Below, piece by piece: positions 41,101 through 56,281 of a DNA stretch of 64,000 bases; the first letter of the stretch is position 1, and each line of letters starts with the position of its first letter. Both the position numbers and the translations under genes were made by a program. Under the pieces are notes generated by a model that saw nothing but the letters and a program-made list of their open reading frames with translations, was not told the origin of the DNA and did no database searches. The DNA comes from Micromussa lordhowensis (taxonomy: Eukaryota; Cnidaria; Anthozoa; Scleractinia; Lobophylliidae), in the NCBI GenBank assembly GCA_964020085.1, contig OZ026602.1:29471177-29535176 (forward strand), given 5' to 3'.

Positions 41101-44100
41101 CCTTCTGGTCAGAGCTAAAATTCCTTCACACATTTAACAACAACATTTTGGAGTTATAAACGGTAAGGGTCAAGTGACAATATCACAAAACTTTGACTTA
41201 AAACTTTACACTGCCACCGTATGAACCAGACTCCACTATCAGGCTTTATTGAACTCTCATGATGTTCAGAACTAGCCACAACCTTGTTGACATTAAAAGT
41301 TTACTGATAATTCTTCAGTATTCTGACAATTGCTTAACAAACTGACTCAAAGTTGTTTTTGATCCTTGATTTGCATACGACCAGCCATCATCTTCTTCTT
41401 TGACGTGAACAATAGAAGACGCGGTAACCATGCGTAACGGATCTCTGATTGGTCAGTTTATCCATAACCAGTCTCACTCAGTGTATAAAAGCTGCGCGTT
41501 CGCGAGCCCTGGCCACAACTGCTCACAGCCACTTGAGCACTGCAACAAAAAGCAACTGACGAAGGAAACCCACTCTGTTTCCGAAACCGGTCTTGCAAAA
41601 GTAAACAAACAGTTCTTATTAGAACTCTATGGCCACTCTAAACGACGATCTAAGTCGCCGCCAAAACTTTGGATGTTGAAACACATTACAAGCCTTCAGA
41701 AACGTTCCAACATACGCACTTCTCTTCAAGTCGCCCTCTTAGTGTTAAGAAGGGTTTTATTAAAGGAGAAACTTTGCGTTTACTGAGAACAAACTCGGTT
41801 AAAGAAACATTCGAGTTACGGGAGCTAGAATTTCTAACTCCTTTACTCGTGCGAGGTTATCCTAGAGAACTCGCCGAAAATATTCTAACCGAAATAAAAT
41901 TCTCATCACGAAACGAGGCACTACAAAACAAAACAAAACCATCCATAAGTGTTTTGCCTTTCATGACGACTTTCAACCCAGCTACGCCTAACCTAAAAAA
42001 GATTCTTATGAAACACTGGCACTTTATAACTGAGAGCAATAGACTCGGTCAAATATATTCTTGACCTCCAATTGTCGCGTACAGGAAGGACAAGTCTCTT
42101 AAAGACCTTCTGGTCAGAGCTAAAATTCCTTCACACATTTAACAACAACATTTTGGAGTTATAAACGGTAAGGGTCAAGTGACAATATCACAAAACTTTG
42201 ACTTAAAACTTTACACTGCCACCGTATGAACCAGACTCCACTATCAGGCTTTATTGAACTCTCATGATGTTCAGAACTAGCCACAACCTTGTTGACATTA
42301 AAAGTTTACTGATAATTCTTCAGTATTCTGACAATTGCTTAACAAACTGACTCAAAGTTGTTTTTGATCCTTGATTTGCATACGACCAGCCATCATCTTC
42401 TTCTTTGACGTGAACAATAGAAGACGCGGTAACCATGCGTAACGGATCTCTGATTGGTCAGTTTATCCATAACCAGTCTCACTCAGTGTATAAAAGCTGC
42501 GCGTTCGCGAGCCCTGGCCACAACTGCTCACAGCCACTTGAGCACTGCAACAAAAAGCAACTGACGAAGGAAACCCACTCTGTTTCCGAAACCGGTCTTG
42601 CAAAAGTAAACAAACAGTTCTTATTAGAACTCTATGGCCACTCTAAACGACGATCTAAGTCGCCGCCAAAACTTTGGATGTTGAAACACATTACAAGCCT
42701 TCAGAAACGTTCCAACATACGCACTTCTCTTCAAGTCGCCCTCTTAGTGTTAAGAAGGGTTTTATTAAAGGAGAAACTTTGCGTTTACTGAGAACAAACT
42801 CGGTTAAAGAAACATTCGAGTTACGGGAGCTAGAATTTCTAACTCCTTTACTCGTGCGAGGTTATCCTAGAGAACTCGCCGAAAATATTCTAACCGAAAT
42901 AAAATTCTCATCACGAAACGAGGCACTACAAAACAAAACAAAACCATCCATAAGTGTTTTGCCTTTCATGACGACTTTCAACCCAGCTACGCCTAACCTA
43001 AAAAAGATTCTTATGAAACACTGGCACTTTATAACTGAGAGCAATAGACTCGGTCAAATATATTCTTGACCTCCAATTGTCGCGTACAGGAAGGACAAGT
43101 CTCTTAAAGACCTTCTGGTCAGAGCTAAAATTCCTTCACACATTTAACAACAACATTTTGGAGTTATAAACGGTAAGGGTCAAGTGACAATATCACAAAA
43201 CTTTGACTTAAAACTTTACACTGCCACCGTATGAACCAGACTCCACTATCAGGCTTTATTGAACTCTCATGATGTTCAGAACTAGCCACAACCTTGTTGA
43301 CATTAAAAGTTTACTGATAATTCTTCAGTATTCTGACAATTGCTTAACAAACTGACTCAAAGTTGTTTTTGATCCTTGATTTGCATACGACCAGCCATCA
43401 TCTTCTTCTTTGACGTGAACAATAGAAGACGCGGTAACCATGCGTAACGGATCTCTGATTGGTCAGTTTATCCATAACCAGTCTCACTCAGTGTATAAAA
43501 GCTGCGCGTTCGCGAGCCCTGGCCACAACTGCTCACAGCCACTTGAGCACTGCAACAAAAAGCAACTGACGAAGGAAACCCACTCTGTTTCCGAAACCGG
43601 TCTTGCAAAAGTAAACAAACAGTTCTTATTAGAACTCTATGGCCACTCTAAACGACGATCTAAGTCGCCGCCAAAACTTTGGATGTTGAAACACATTACA
43701 AGCCTTCAGAAACGTTCCAACATACGCACTTCTCTTCAAGTCGCCCTCTTAGTGTTAAGAAGGGTTTTATTAAAGGAGAAACTTTGCGTTTACTGAGAAC
43801 AAACTCGGTTAAAGAAACATTCGAGTTACGGGAGCTAGAATTTCTAACTCCTTTACTCGTGCGAGGTTATCCTAGAGAACTCGCCGAAAATATTCTAACC
43901 GAAATAAAATTCTCATCACGAAACGAGGCACTACAAAACAAAACAAAACCATCCATAAGTGTTTTGCCTTTCATGACGACTTTCAACCCAGCTACGCCTA
44001 ACCTAAAAAAGATTCTTATGAAACACTGGCACTTTATAACTGAGAGCAATAGACTCGGTCAAATATATTCTTGACCTCCAATTGTCGCGTACAGGAAGGA

Positions 44101-44221
44101 CAAGTCTCTTAAAGACCTTCTGGTCAGAGCTAAAATTCCTTCACACATTTAACAACAACATTTTGGAGTTATAAACGGTAAGGGTCAAGTGACAATATCA
44201 CAAAACTTTGACTTAAAACTT

Positions 44222-45226
44222 TACACTGCCACCGTATGAACCAGACTCCACTATCAGGCTTTATTGAACTCTCATGATGTTCAGAACTAGCCACAACCTT
44301 GTTGACATTAAAAGTTTACTGATAATTCTTCAGTATTCTGACAATTGCTTAACAAACTGACTCAAAGTTGTTTTTGATCCTTGATTTGCATACGACCAGC
44401 CATCATCTTCTTCTTTGACGTGAACAATAGAAGACGCGGTAACCATGCGTAACGGATCTCTGATTGGTCAGTTTATCCATAACCAGTCTCACTCAGTGTA
44501 TAAAAGCTGCGCGTTCGCGAGCCCTGGCCACAACTGCTCACAGCCACTTGAGCACTGCAACAAAAAGCAACTGACGAAGGAAACCCACTCTGTTTCCGAA
44601 ACCGGTCTTGCAAAAGTAAACAAACAGTTCTTATTAGAACTCTATGGCCACTCTAAACGACGATCTAAGTCGCCGCCAAAACTTTGGATGTTGAAACACA
44701 TTACAAGCCTTCAGAAACGTTCCAACATACGCACTTCTCTTCAAGTCGCCCTCTTAGTGTTAAGAAGGGTTTTATTAAAGGAGAAACTTTGCGTTTACTG
44801 AGAACAAACTCGGTTAAAGAAACATTCGAGTTACGGGAGCTAGAATTTCTAACTCCTTTACTCGTGCGAGGTTATCCTAGAGAACTTGCCGAAAATATTC
44901 TAACCGAAATAAAATTCTCATCACGAAACGAGGCACTACAAAACAAAACAAAACCATCCATAAGTGTTTTGCCTTTCATGACGACTTTCAACCCAGCTAC
45001 GCCTAACCTAAAAAAGATTCTTATGAAACACTGGCACTTTATAACTGAGAGCAATAGACTCGGTCAAATATATTCTTGACCTCCAATTGTCGCGTACAGG
45101 AAGGACAAGTCTCTTAAAGACCTTCTGGTCAGAGCTAAAATTCCTTCACACATTTAACAACAACATTTTGGAGTTATAAACGGTAAGGGTCAAGTGACAA
45201 TATCACAAAACTTTGACTTAAAACTT
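44222..45226 (+). repeat. Array copy 45, private synonymous variant
   Basis: C666T at 44,887 changes CTC to CTT (Leu, silent) in the RT fragment frame. I saw it in no other copy. Confidence 0.85.
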
Positions 45227-48200
45227 TACACTGCCACCGTATGAACCAGACTCCACTATCAGGCTTTATTGAACTCTCATGATGTTCAGAACTAGCCACA
45301 ACCTTGTTGACATTAAAAGTTTACTGATAATTCTTCAGTATTCTGACAATTGCTTAACAAACTGACTCAAAGTTGTTTTTGATCCTTGATTTGCATACGA
45401 CCAGCCATCATCTTCTTCTTTGACGTGAACAATAGAAGACGCGGTAACCATGCGTAACGGATCTCTGATTGGTCAGTTTATCCATAACCAGTCTCACTCA
45501 GTGTATAAAAGCTGCGCGTTCGCGAGCCCTGGCCACAACTGCTCACAGCCACTTGAGCACTGCAACAAAAAGCAACTGACGAAGGAAACCCACTCTGTTT
45601 CCGAAACCGGTCTTGCAAAAGTAAACAAACAGTTCTTATTAGAACTCTATGGCCACTCTAAACGACGATCTAAGTCGCCGCCAAAACTTTGGATGTTGAA
45701 ACACATTACAAGCCTTCAGAAACGTTCCAACATACGCACTTCTCTTCAAGTCGCCCTCTTAGTGTTAAGAAGGGTTTTATTAAAGGAGAAACTTTGCGTT
45801 TACTGAGAACAAACTCGGTTAAAGAAACATTCGAGTTACGGGAGCTAGAATTTCTAACTCCTTTACTCGTGCGAGGTTATCCTAGAGAACTCGCCGAAAA
45901 TATTCTAACCGAAATAAAATTCTCATCACGAAACGAGGCACTACAAAACAAAACAAAACCATCCATAAGTGTTTTGCCTTTCATGACGACTTTCAACCCA
46001 GCTACGCCTAACCTAAAAAAGATTCTTATGAAACACTGGCACTTTATAACTGAGAGCAATAGACTCGGTCAAATATATTCTTGACCTCCAATTGTCGCGT
46101 ACAGGAAGGACAAGTCTCTTAAAGACCTTCTGGTCAGAGCTAAAATTCCTTCACACATTTAACAACAACATTTTGGAGTTATAAACGGTAAGGGTCAAGT
46201 GACAATATCACAAAACTTTGACTTAAAACTTTACACTGCCACCGTATGAACCAGACTCCACTATCAGGCTTTATTGAACTCTCATGATGTTCAGAACTAG
46301 CCACAACCTTGTTGACATTAAAAGTTTACTGATAATTCTTCAGTATTCTGACAATTGCTTAACAAACTGACTCAAAGTTGTTTTTGATCCTTGATTTGCA
46401 TACGACCAGCCATCATCTTCTTCTTTGACGTGAACAATAGAAGACGCGGTAACCATGCGTAACGGATCTCTGATTGGTCAGTTTATCCATAACCAGTCTC
46501 ACTCAGTGTATAAAAGCTGCGCGTTCGCGAGCCCTGGCCACAACTGCTCACAGCCACTTGAGCACTGCAACAAAAAGCAACTGACGAAGGAAACCCACTC
46601 TGTTTCCGAAACCGGTCTTGCAAAAGTAAACAAACAGTTCTTATTAGAACTCTATGGCCACTCTAAACGACGATCTAAGTCGCCGCCAAAACTTTGGATG
46701 TTGAAACACATTACAAGCCTTCAGAAACGTTCCAACATACGCACTTCTCTTCAAGTCGCCCTCTTAGTGTTAAGAAGGGTTTTATTAAAGGAGAAACTTT
46801 GCGTTTACTGAGAACAAACTCGGTTAAAGAAACATTCGAGTTACGGGAGCTAGAATTTCTAACTCCTTTACTCGTGCGAGGTTATCCTAGAGAACTCGCC
46901 GAAAATATTCTAACCGAAATAAAATTCTCATCACGAAACGAGGCACTACAAAACAAAACAAAACCATCCATAAGTGTTTTGCCTTTCATGACGACTTTCA
47001 ACCCAGCTACGCCTAACCTAAAAAAGATTCTTATGAAACACTGGCACTTTATAACTGAGAGCAATAGACTCGGTCAAATATATTCTTGACCTCCAATTGT
47101 CGCGTACAGGAAGGACAAGCCTCTTAAAGACCTTCTGGTCAGAGCTAAAATTCCTTCACACATTTAACAACAACATTTTGGAGTTATAAACGGTAAGGGT
47201 CAAGTGACAATATCACAAAACTTTGACTTAAAACTTTACACTGCCACCGTATGAACCAGACTCCACTATCAGGCTTTATTGAACTCTCATGATGTTCAGA
47301 ACTAGCCACAACCTTGTTGACATTAAAAGTTTACTGATAATTCTTCAGTATTCTGACAATTGCTTAACAAACTGACTCAAAGTTGTTTTTGATCCTTGAT
47401 TTGCATACGACCAGCCATCATCTTCTTCTTTGACGTGAACAATAGAAGACGCGGTAACCATGCGTAACGGATCTCTGATTGGTCAGTTTATCCATAACCA
47501 GTCTCACTCAGTGTATAAAAGCTGCGCGTTCGCGAGCCCTGGCCACAACTGCTCACAGCCACTTGAGCACTGCAACAAAAAGCAACTGACGAAGGAAACC
47601 CACTCTGTTTCCGAAACCGGTCTTGCAAAAGTAAACAAACAGTTCTTATTAGAACTCTATGGCCACTCTAAACGACGATCTAAGTCGCCGCCAAAACTTT
47701 GGATGTTGAAACACATTACAAGCCTTCAGAAACGTTCCAACATACGCACTTCTCTTCAAGTCGCCCTCTTAGTGTTAAGAAGGGTTTTATTAAAGGAGAA
47801 ACTTTGCGTTTACTGAGAACAAACTCGGTTAAAGAAACATTCGAGTTACGGGAGCTAGAATTTCTAACTCCTTTACTCGTGCGAGGTTATCCTAGAGAAC
47901 TCGCCGAAAATATTCTAACCGAAATAAAATTCTCATCACGAAACGAGGCACTACAAAACAAAACAAAACCATCCATAAGTGTTTTGCCTTTCATGACGAC
48001 TTTCAACCCAGCTACGCCTAACCTAAAAAAGATTCTTATGAAACACTGGCACTTTATAACTGAGAGCAATAGACTCGGTCAAATATATTCTTGACCTCCA
48101 ATTGTCGCGTACAGGAAGGACAAGTCTCTTAAAGACCTTCTGGTCAGAGCTAAAATTCCTTCACACATTTAACAACAACATTTTGGAGTTATAAACGGTA

Positions 48201-50251
48201 AGGGTCAAGTGACAATATCACAAAACTTTGACTTAAAACTTTACACTGCCACCGTATGAACCAGACTCCACTATCAGGCTTTATTGAACTCTCATGATGT
48301 TCAGAACTAGCCACAACCTTGTTGACATTAAAAGTTTACTGATAATTCTTCAGTATTCTGACAATTGCTTAACAAACTGACTCAAAGTTGTTTTTGATCC
48401 TTGATTTGCATACGACCAGCCATCATCTTCTTCTTTGACGTGAACAATAGAAGACGCGGTAACCATGCGTAACGGATCTCTGATTGGTCAGTTTATCCAT
48501 AACCAGTCTCACTCAGTGTATAAAAGCTGCGCGTTCGCGAGCCCTGGCCACAACTGCTCACAGCCACTTGAGCACTGCAACAAAAAGCAACTGACGAAGG
48601 AAACCCACTCTGTTTCCGAAACCGGTCTTGCAAAAGTAAACAAACAGTTCTTATTAGAACTCTATGGCCACTCTAAACGACGATCTAAGTCGCCGCCAAA
48701 ACTTTGGATGTTGAAACACATTACAAGCCTTCAGAAACGTTCCAACATACGCACTTCTCTTCAAGTCGCCCTCTTAGTGTTAAGAAGGGTTTTATTAAAG
48801 GAGAAACTTTGCGTTTACTGAGAACAAACTCGGTTAAAGAAACATTCGAGTTACGGGAGCTAGAATTTCTAACTCCTTTACTCGTGCGAGGTTATCCTAG
48901 AGAACTCGCCGAAAATATTCTAACCGAAATAAAATTCTCATCACGAAACGAGGCACTACAAAACAAAACAAAACCATCCATAAGTGTTTTGCCTTTCATG
49001 ACGACTTTCAACCCAGCTACGCCTAACCTAAAAAAGATTCTTATGAAACACTGGCACTTTATAACTGAGAGCAATAGACTCGGTCAAATATATTCTTGAC
49101 CTCCAATTGTCGCGTACAGGAAGGACAAGTCTCTTAAAGACCTTCTGGTCAGAGCTAAAATTCCTTCACACATTTAACAACAACATTTTGGAGTTATAAA
49201 CGGTAAGGGTCAAGTGACAATATCACAAAACTTTGACTTAAAACTTTACACTGCCACCGTATGAACCAGACTCCACTATCAGGCTTTATTGAACTCTCAT
49301 GATGTTCAGAACTAGCCACAACCTTGTTGACATTAAAAGTTTACTGATAATTCTTCAGTATTCTGACAATTGCTTAACAAACTGACTCAAAGTTGTTTTT
49401 GATCCTTGATTTGCATACGACCAGCCATCATCTTCTTCTTTGACGTGAACAATAGAAGACGCGGTAACCATGCGTAACGGATCTCTGATTGGTCAGTTTA
49501 TCCATAACCAGTCTCACTCAGTGTATAAAAGCTGCGCGTTCGCGAGCCCTGGCCACAACTGCTCACAGCCACTTGAGCACTGCAACAAAAAGCAACTGAC
49601 GAAGGAAACCCACTCTGTTTCCGAAACCGGTCTTGCAAAAGTAAACAAACAGTTCTTATTAGAACTCTATGGCCACTCTAAACGACGATCTAAGTCGCCG
49701 CCAAAACTTTGGATGTTGAAACACATTACAAGCCTTCAGAAACGTTCCAACATACGCACTTCTCTTCAAGTCGCCCTCTTAGTGTTAAGAAGGGTTTTAT
49801 TAAAGGAGAAACTTTGCGTTTACTGAGAACAAACTCGGTTAAAGAAACATTCGAGTTACGGGAGCTAGAATTTCTAACTCCTTTACTCGTGCGAGGTTAT
49901 CCTAGAGAACTCGCCGAAAATATTCTAACCGAAATAAAATTCTCATCACGAAACGAGGCACTACAAAACAAAACAAAACCATCCATAAGTGTTTTGCCTT
50001 TCATGACGACTTTCAACCCAGCTACGCCTAACCTAAAAAAGATTCTTATGAAACACTGGCACTTTATAACTGAGAGCAATAGACTCGGTCAAATATATTC
50101 TTGACCTCCAATTGTCGCGTACAGGAAGGACAAGTCTCTTAAAGACCTTCTGGTCAGAGCTAAAATTCCTTCACACATTTAACAACAACATTTTGGAGTT
50201 ATAAACGGTAAGGGTCAAGTGACAATATCACAAAACTTTGACTTAAAACTT

Positions 50252-53200
50252 TACACTGCCACCGTATGAACCAGACTCCACTATCAGGCTTTATTGAACT
50301 CTCATGATGTTCAGAACTAGCCACAACCTTGTTGACATTAAAAGTTTACTGATAATTCTTCAGTATTCTGACAATTGCTTAACAAACTGACTCAAAGTTG
50401 TTTTTGATCCTTGATTTGCATACGACCAGCCATCATCTTCTTCTTTGACGTGAACAATAGAAGACGCGGTAACCATGCGTAACGGATCTCTGATTGGTCA
50501 GTTTATCCATAACCAGTCTCACTCAGTGTATAAAAGCTGCGCGTTCGCGAGCCCTGGCCACAACTGCTCACAGCCACTTGAGCACTGCAACAAAAAGCAA
50601 CTGACGAAGGAAACCCACTCTGTTTCCGAAACCGGTCTTGCAAAAGTAAACAAACAGTTCTTATTAGAACTCTATGGCCACTCTAAACGACGATCTAAGT
50701 CGCCGCCAAAACTTTGGATGTTGAAACACATTACAAGCCTTCAGAAACGTTCCAACATACGCACTTCTCTTCAAGTCGCCCTCTTAGTGTTAAGAAGGGT
50801 TTTATTAAAGGAGAAACTTTGCGTTTACTGAGAACAAACTCGGTTAAAGAAACATTCGAGTTACGGGAGCTAGAATTTCTAACTCCTTTACTCGTGCGAG
50901 GTTATCCTAGAGAACTCGCCGAAAATATTCTAACCGAAATAAAATTCTCATCACGAAACGAGGCACTACAAAACAAAACAAAACCATCCATAAGTGTTTT
51001 GCCTTTCATGACGACTTTCAACCCAGCTACGCCTAACCTAAAAAAGATTCTTATGAAACACTGGCACTTTATAACTGAGAGCAATAGACTCGGTCAAATA
51101 TATTCTTGACCTCCAATTGTCGCGTACAGGAAGGACAAGCCTCTTAAAGACCTTCTGGTCAGAGCTAAAATTCCTTCACACATTTAACAACAACATTTTG
51201 GAGTTATAAACGGTAAGGGTCAAGTGACAATATCACAAAACTTTGACTTAAAACTTTACACTGCCACCGTATGAACCAGACTCCACTATCAGGCTTTATT
51301 GAACTCTCATGATGTTCAGAACTAGCCACAACCTTGTTGACATTAAAAGTTTACTGATAATTCTTCAGTATTCTGACAATTGCTTAACAAACTGACTCAA
51401 AGTTGTTTTTGATCCTTGATTTGCATACGACCAGCCATCATCTTCTTCTTTGACGTGAACAATAGAAGACGCGGTAACCATGCGTAACGGATCTCTGATT
51501 GGTCAGTTTATCCATAACCAGTCTCACTCAGTGTATAAAAGCTGCGCGTTCGCGAGCCCTGGCCACAACTGCTCACAGCCACTTGAGCACTGCAACAAAA
51601 AGCAACTGACGAAGGAAACCCACTCTGTTTCCGAAACCGGTCTTGCAAAAGTAAACAAACAGTTCTTATTAGAACTCTATGGCCACTCTAAACGACGATC
51701 TAAGTCGCCGCCAAAACTTTGGATGTTGAAACACATTACAAGCCTTCAGAAACGTTCCAACATACGCACTTCTCTTCAAGTCGCCCTCTTAGTGTTAAGA
51801 AGGGTTTTATTAAAGGAGAAACTTTGCGTTTACTGAGAACAAACTCGGTTAAAGAAACATTCGAGTTACGGGAGCTAGAATTTCTAACTCCTTTACTCGT
51901 GCGAGGTTATCCTAGAGAACTCGCCGAAAATATTCTAACCGAAATAAAATTCTCATCACGAAACGAGGCACTACAAAACAAAACAAAACCATCCATAAGT
52001 GTTTTGCCTTTCATGACGACTTTCAACCCAGCTACGCCTAACCTAAAAAAGATTCTTATGAAACACTGGCACTTTATAACTGAGAGCAATAGACTCGGTC
52101 AAATATATTCTTGACCTCCAATTGTCGCGTACAGGAAGGACAAGCCTCTTAAAGACCTTCTGGTCAGAGCTAAAATTCCTTCACACATTTAACAACAACA
52201 TTTTGGAGTTATAAACGGTAAGGGTCAAGTGACAATATCACAAAACTTTGACTTAAAACTTTACACTGCCACCGTATGAACCAGACTCCACTATCAGGCT
52301 TTATTGAACTCTCATGATGTTCAGAACTAGCCACAACCTTGTTGACATTAAAAGTTTACTGATAATTCTTCAGTATTCTGACAATTGCTTAACAAACTGA
52401 CTCAAAGTTGTTTTTGATCCTTGATTTGCATACGACCAGCCATCATCTTCTTCTTTGACGTGAACAATAGAAGACGCGGTAACCATGCGTAACGGATCTC
52501 TGATTGGTCAGTTTATCCATAACCAGTCTCACTCAGTGTATAAAAGCTGCGCGTTCGCGAGCCCTGGCCACAACTGCTCACAGCCACTTGAGCACTGCAA
52601 CAAAAAGCAACTGACGAAGGAAACCCACTCTGTTTCCGAAACCGGTCTTGCAAAAGTAAACAAACAGTTCTTATTAGAACTCTATGGCCACTCTAAACGA
52701 CGATCTAAGTCGCCGCCAAAACTTTGGATGTTGAAACACATTACAAGCCTTCAGAAACGTTCCAACATACGCACTTCTCTTCAAGTCGCCCTCTTAGTGT
52801 TAAGAAGGGTTTTATTAAAGGAGAAACTTTGCGTTTACTGAGAACAAACTCGGTTAAAGAAACATTCGAGTTACGGGAGCTAGAATTTCTAACTCCTTTA
52901 CTCGTGCGAGGTTATCCTAGAGAACTCGCCGAAAATATTCTAACCGAAATAAAATTCTCATCACGAAACGAGGCACTACAAAACAAAACAAAACCATCCA
53001 TAAGTGTTTTGCCTTTCATGACGACTTTCAACCCAGCTACGCCTAACCTAAAAAAGATTCTTATGAAACACTGGCACTTTATAACTGAGAGCAATAGACT
53101 CGGTCAAATATATTCTTGACCTCCAATTGTCGCGTACAGGAAGGACAAGCCTCTTAAAGACCTTCTGGTCAGAGCTAAAATTCCTTCACACATTTAACAA

Positions 53201-54271
53201 CAACATTTTGGAGTTATAAACGGTAAGGGTCAAGTGACAATATCACAAAACTTTGACTTAAAACTTTACACTGCCACCGTATGAACCAGACTCCACTATC
53301 AGGCTTTATTGAACTCTCATGATGTTCAGAACTAGCCACAACCTTGTTGACATTAAAAGTTTACTGATAATTCTTCAGTATTCTGACAATTGCTTAACAA
53401 ACTGACTCAAAGTTGTTTTTGATCCTTGATTTGCATACGACCAGCCATCATCTTCTTCTTTGACGTGAACAATAGAAGACGCGGTAACCATGCGTAACGG
53501 ATCTCTGATTGGTCAGTTTATCCATAACCAGTCTCACTCAGTGTATAAAAGCTGCGCGTTCGCGAGCCCTGGCCACAACTGCTCACAGCCACTTGAGCAC
53601 TGCAACAAAAAGCAACTGACGAAGGAAACCCACTCTGTTTCCGAAACCGGTCTTGCAAAAGTAAACAAACAGTTCTTATTAGAACTCTATGGCCACTCTA
53701 AACGACGATCTAAGTCGCCGCCAAAACTTTGGATGTTGAAACACATTACAAGCCTTCAGAAACGTTCCAACATACGCACTTCTCTTCAAGTCGCCCTCTT
53801 AGTGTTAAGAAGGGTTTTATTAAAGGAGAAACTTTGCGTTTACTGAGAACAAACTCGGTTAAAGAAACATTCGAGTTACGGGAGCTAGAATTTCTAACTC
53901 CTTTACTCGTGCGAGGTTATCCTAGAGAACTCGCCGAAAATATTCTAACCGAAATAAAATTCTCATCACGAAACGAGGCACTACAAAACAAAACAAAACC
54001 ATCCATAAGTGTTTTGCCTTTCATGACGACTTTCAACCCAGCTACGCCTAACCTAAAAAAGATTCTTATGAAACACTGGCACTTTATAACTGAGAGCAAT
54101 AGACTCGGTCAAATATATTCTTGACCTCCAATTGTCGCGTACAGGAAGGACAAGCCTCTTAAAGACCTTCTGGTCAGAGCTAAAATTCCTTCACACATTT
54201 AACAACAACATTTTGGAGTTATAAACGGTAAGGGTCAAGTGACAATATCACAAAACTTTGACTTAAAACTT
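50252..54271 (+). repeat. Array copies 51-54, consecutive T889C block
   Basis: Four adjacent units carry T889C (51,140; 52,145; 53,150; 54,155). It is absent from copies 55-57. An isolated copy with the same variant is copy 47 (47,120). The run suggests local duplication or spreading conversion of this variant near the right edge. Confidence 0.9.
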
Positions 54272-56281
54272 TACACTGCCACCGTATGAACCAGACTCCA
54301 CTATCAGGCTTTATTGAACTCTCATGATGTTCAGAACTAGCCACAACCTTGTTGACATTAAAAGTTTACTGATAATTCTTCAGTATTCTGACAATTGCTT
54401 AACAAACTGACTCAAAGTTGTTTTTGATCCTTGATTTGCATACGACCAGCCATCATCTTCTTCTTTGACGTGAACAATAGAAGACGCGGTAACCATGCGT
54501 AACGGATCTCTGATTGGTCAGTTTATCCATAACCAGTCTCACTCAGTGTATAAAAGCTGCGCGTTCGCGAGCCCTGGCCACAACTGCTCACAGCCACTTG
54601 AGCACTGCAACAAAAAGCAACTGACGAAGGAAACCCACTCTGTTTCCGAAACCGGTCTTGCAAAAGTAAACAAACAGTTCTTATTAGAACTCTATGGCCA
54701 CTCTAAACGACGATCTAAGTCGCCGCCAAAACTTTGGATGTTGAAACACATTACAAGCCTTCAGAAACGTTCCAACATACGCACTTCTCTTCAAGTCGCC
54801 CTCTTAGTGTTAAGAAGGGTTTTATTAAAGGAGAAACTTTGCGTTTACTGAGAACAAACTCGGTTAAAGAAACATTCGAGTTACGGGAGCTAGAATTTCT
54901 AACTCCTTTACTCGTGCGAGGTTATCCTAGAGAACTCGCCGAAAATATTCTAACCGAAATAAAATTCTCATCACGAAACGAGGCACTACAAAACAAAACA
55001 AAACCATCCATAAGTGTTTTGCCTTTCATGACGACTTTCAACCCAGCTACGCCTAACCTAAAAAAGATTCTTATGAAACACTGGCACTTTATAACTGAGA
55101 GCAATAGACTCGGTCAAATATATTCTTGACCTCCAATTGTCGCGTACAGGAAGGACAAGTCTCTTAAAGACCTTCTGGTCAGAGCTAAAATTCCTTCACA
55201 CATTTAACAACAACATTTTGGAGTTATAAACGGTAAGGGTCAAGTGACAATATCACAAAACTTTGACTTAAAACTTTACACTGCCACCGTATGAACCAGA
55301 CTCCACTATCAGGCTTTATTGAACTCTCATGATGTTCAGAACTAGCCACAACCTTGTTGACATTAAAAGTTTACTGATAATTCTTCAGTATTCTGACAAT
55401 TGCTTAACAAACTGACTCAAAGTTGTTTTTGATCCTTGATTTGCATACGACCAGCCATCATCTTCTTCTTTGACGTGAACAATAGAAGACGCGGTAACCA
55501 TGCGTAACGGATCTCTGATTGGTCAGTTTATCCATAACCAGTCTCACTCAGTGTATAAAAGCTGCGCGTTCGCGAGCCCTGGCCACAACTGCTCACAGCC
55601 ACTTGAGCACTGCAACAAAAAGCAACTGACGAAGGAAACCCACTCTGTTTCCGAAACCGGTCTTGCAAAAGTAAACAAACAGTTCTTATTAGAACTCTAT
55701 GGCCACTCTAAACGACGATCTAAGTCGCCGCCAAAACTTTGGATGTTGAAACACATTACAAGCCTTCAGAAACGTTCCAACATACGCACTTCTCTTCAAG
55801 TCGCCCTCTTAGTGTTAAGAAGGGTTTTATTAAAGGAGAAACTTTGCGTTTACTGAGAACAAACTCGGTTAAAGAAACATTCGAGTTACGGGAGCTAGAA
55901 TTTCTAACTCCTTTACTCGTGCGAGGTTATCCTAGAGAACTCGCCGAAAATATTCTAACCGAAATAAAATTCTCATCACGAAACGAGGCACTACAAAACA
56001 AAACAAAACCATCCATAAGTGTTTTGCCTTTCATGACGACTTTCAACCCAGCTACGCCTAACCTAAAAAAGATTCTTATGAAACACTGGCACTTTATAAC
56101 TGAGAGCAATAGACTCGGTCAAATATATTCTTGACCTCCAATTGTCGCGTACAGGAAGGACAAGTCTCTTAAAGACCTTCTGGTCAGAGCTAAAATTCCT
56201 TCACACATTTAACAACAACATTTTGGAGTTATAAACGGTAAGGGTCAAGTGACAATATCACAAAACTTTGACTTAAAACTT

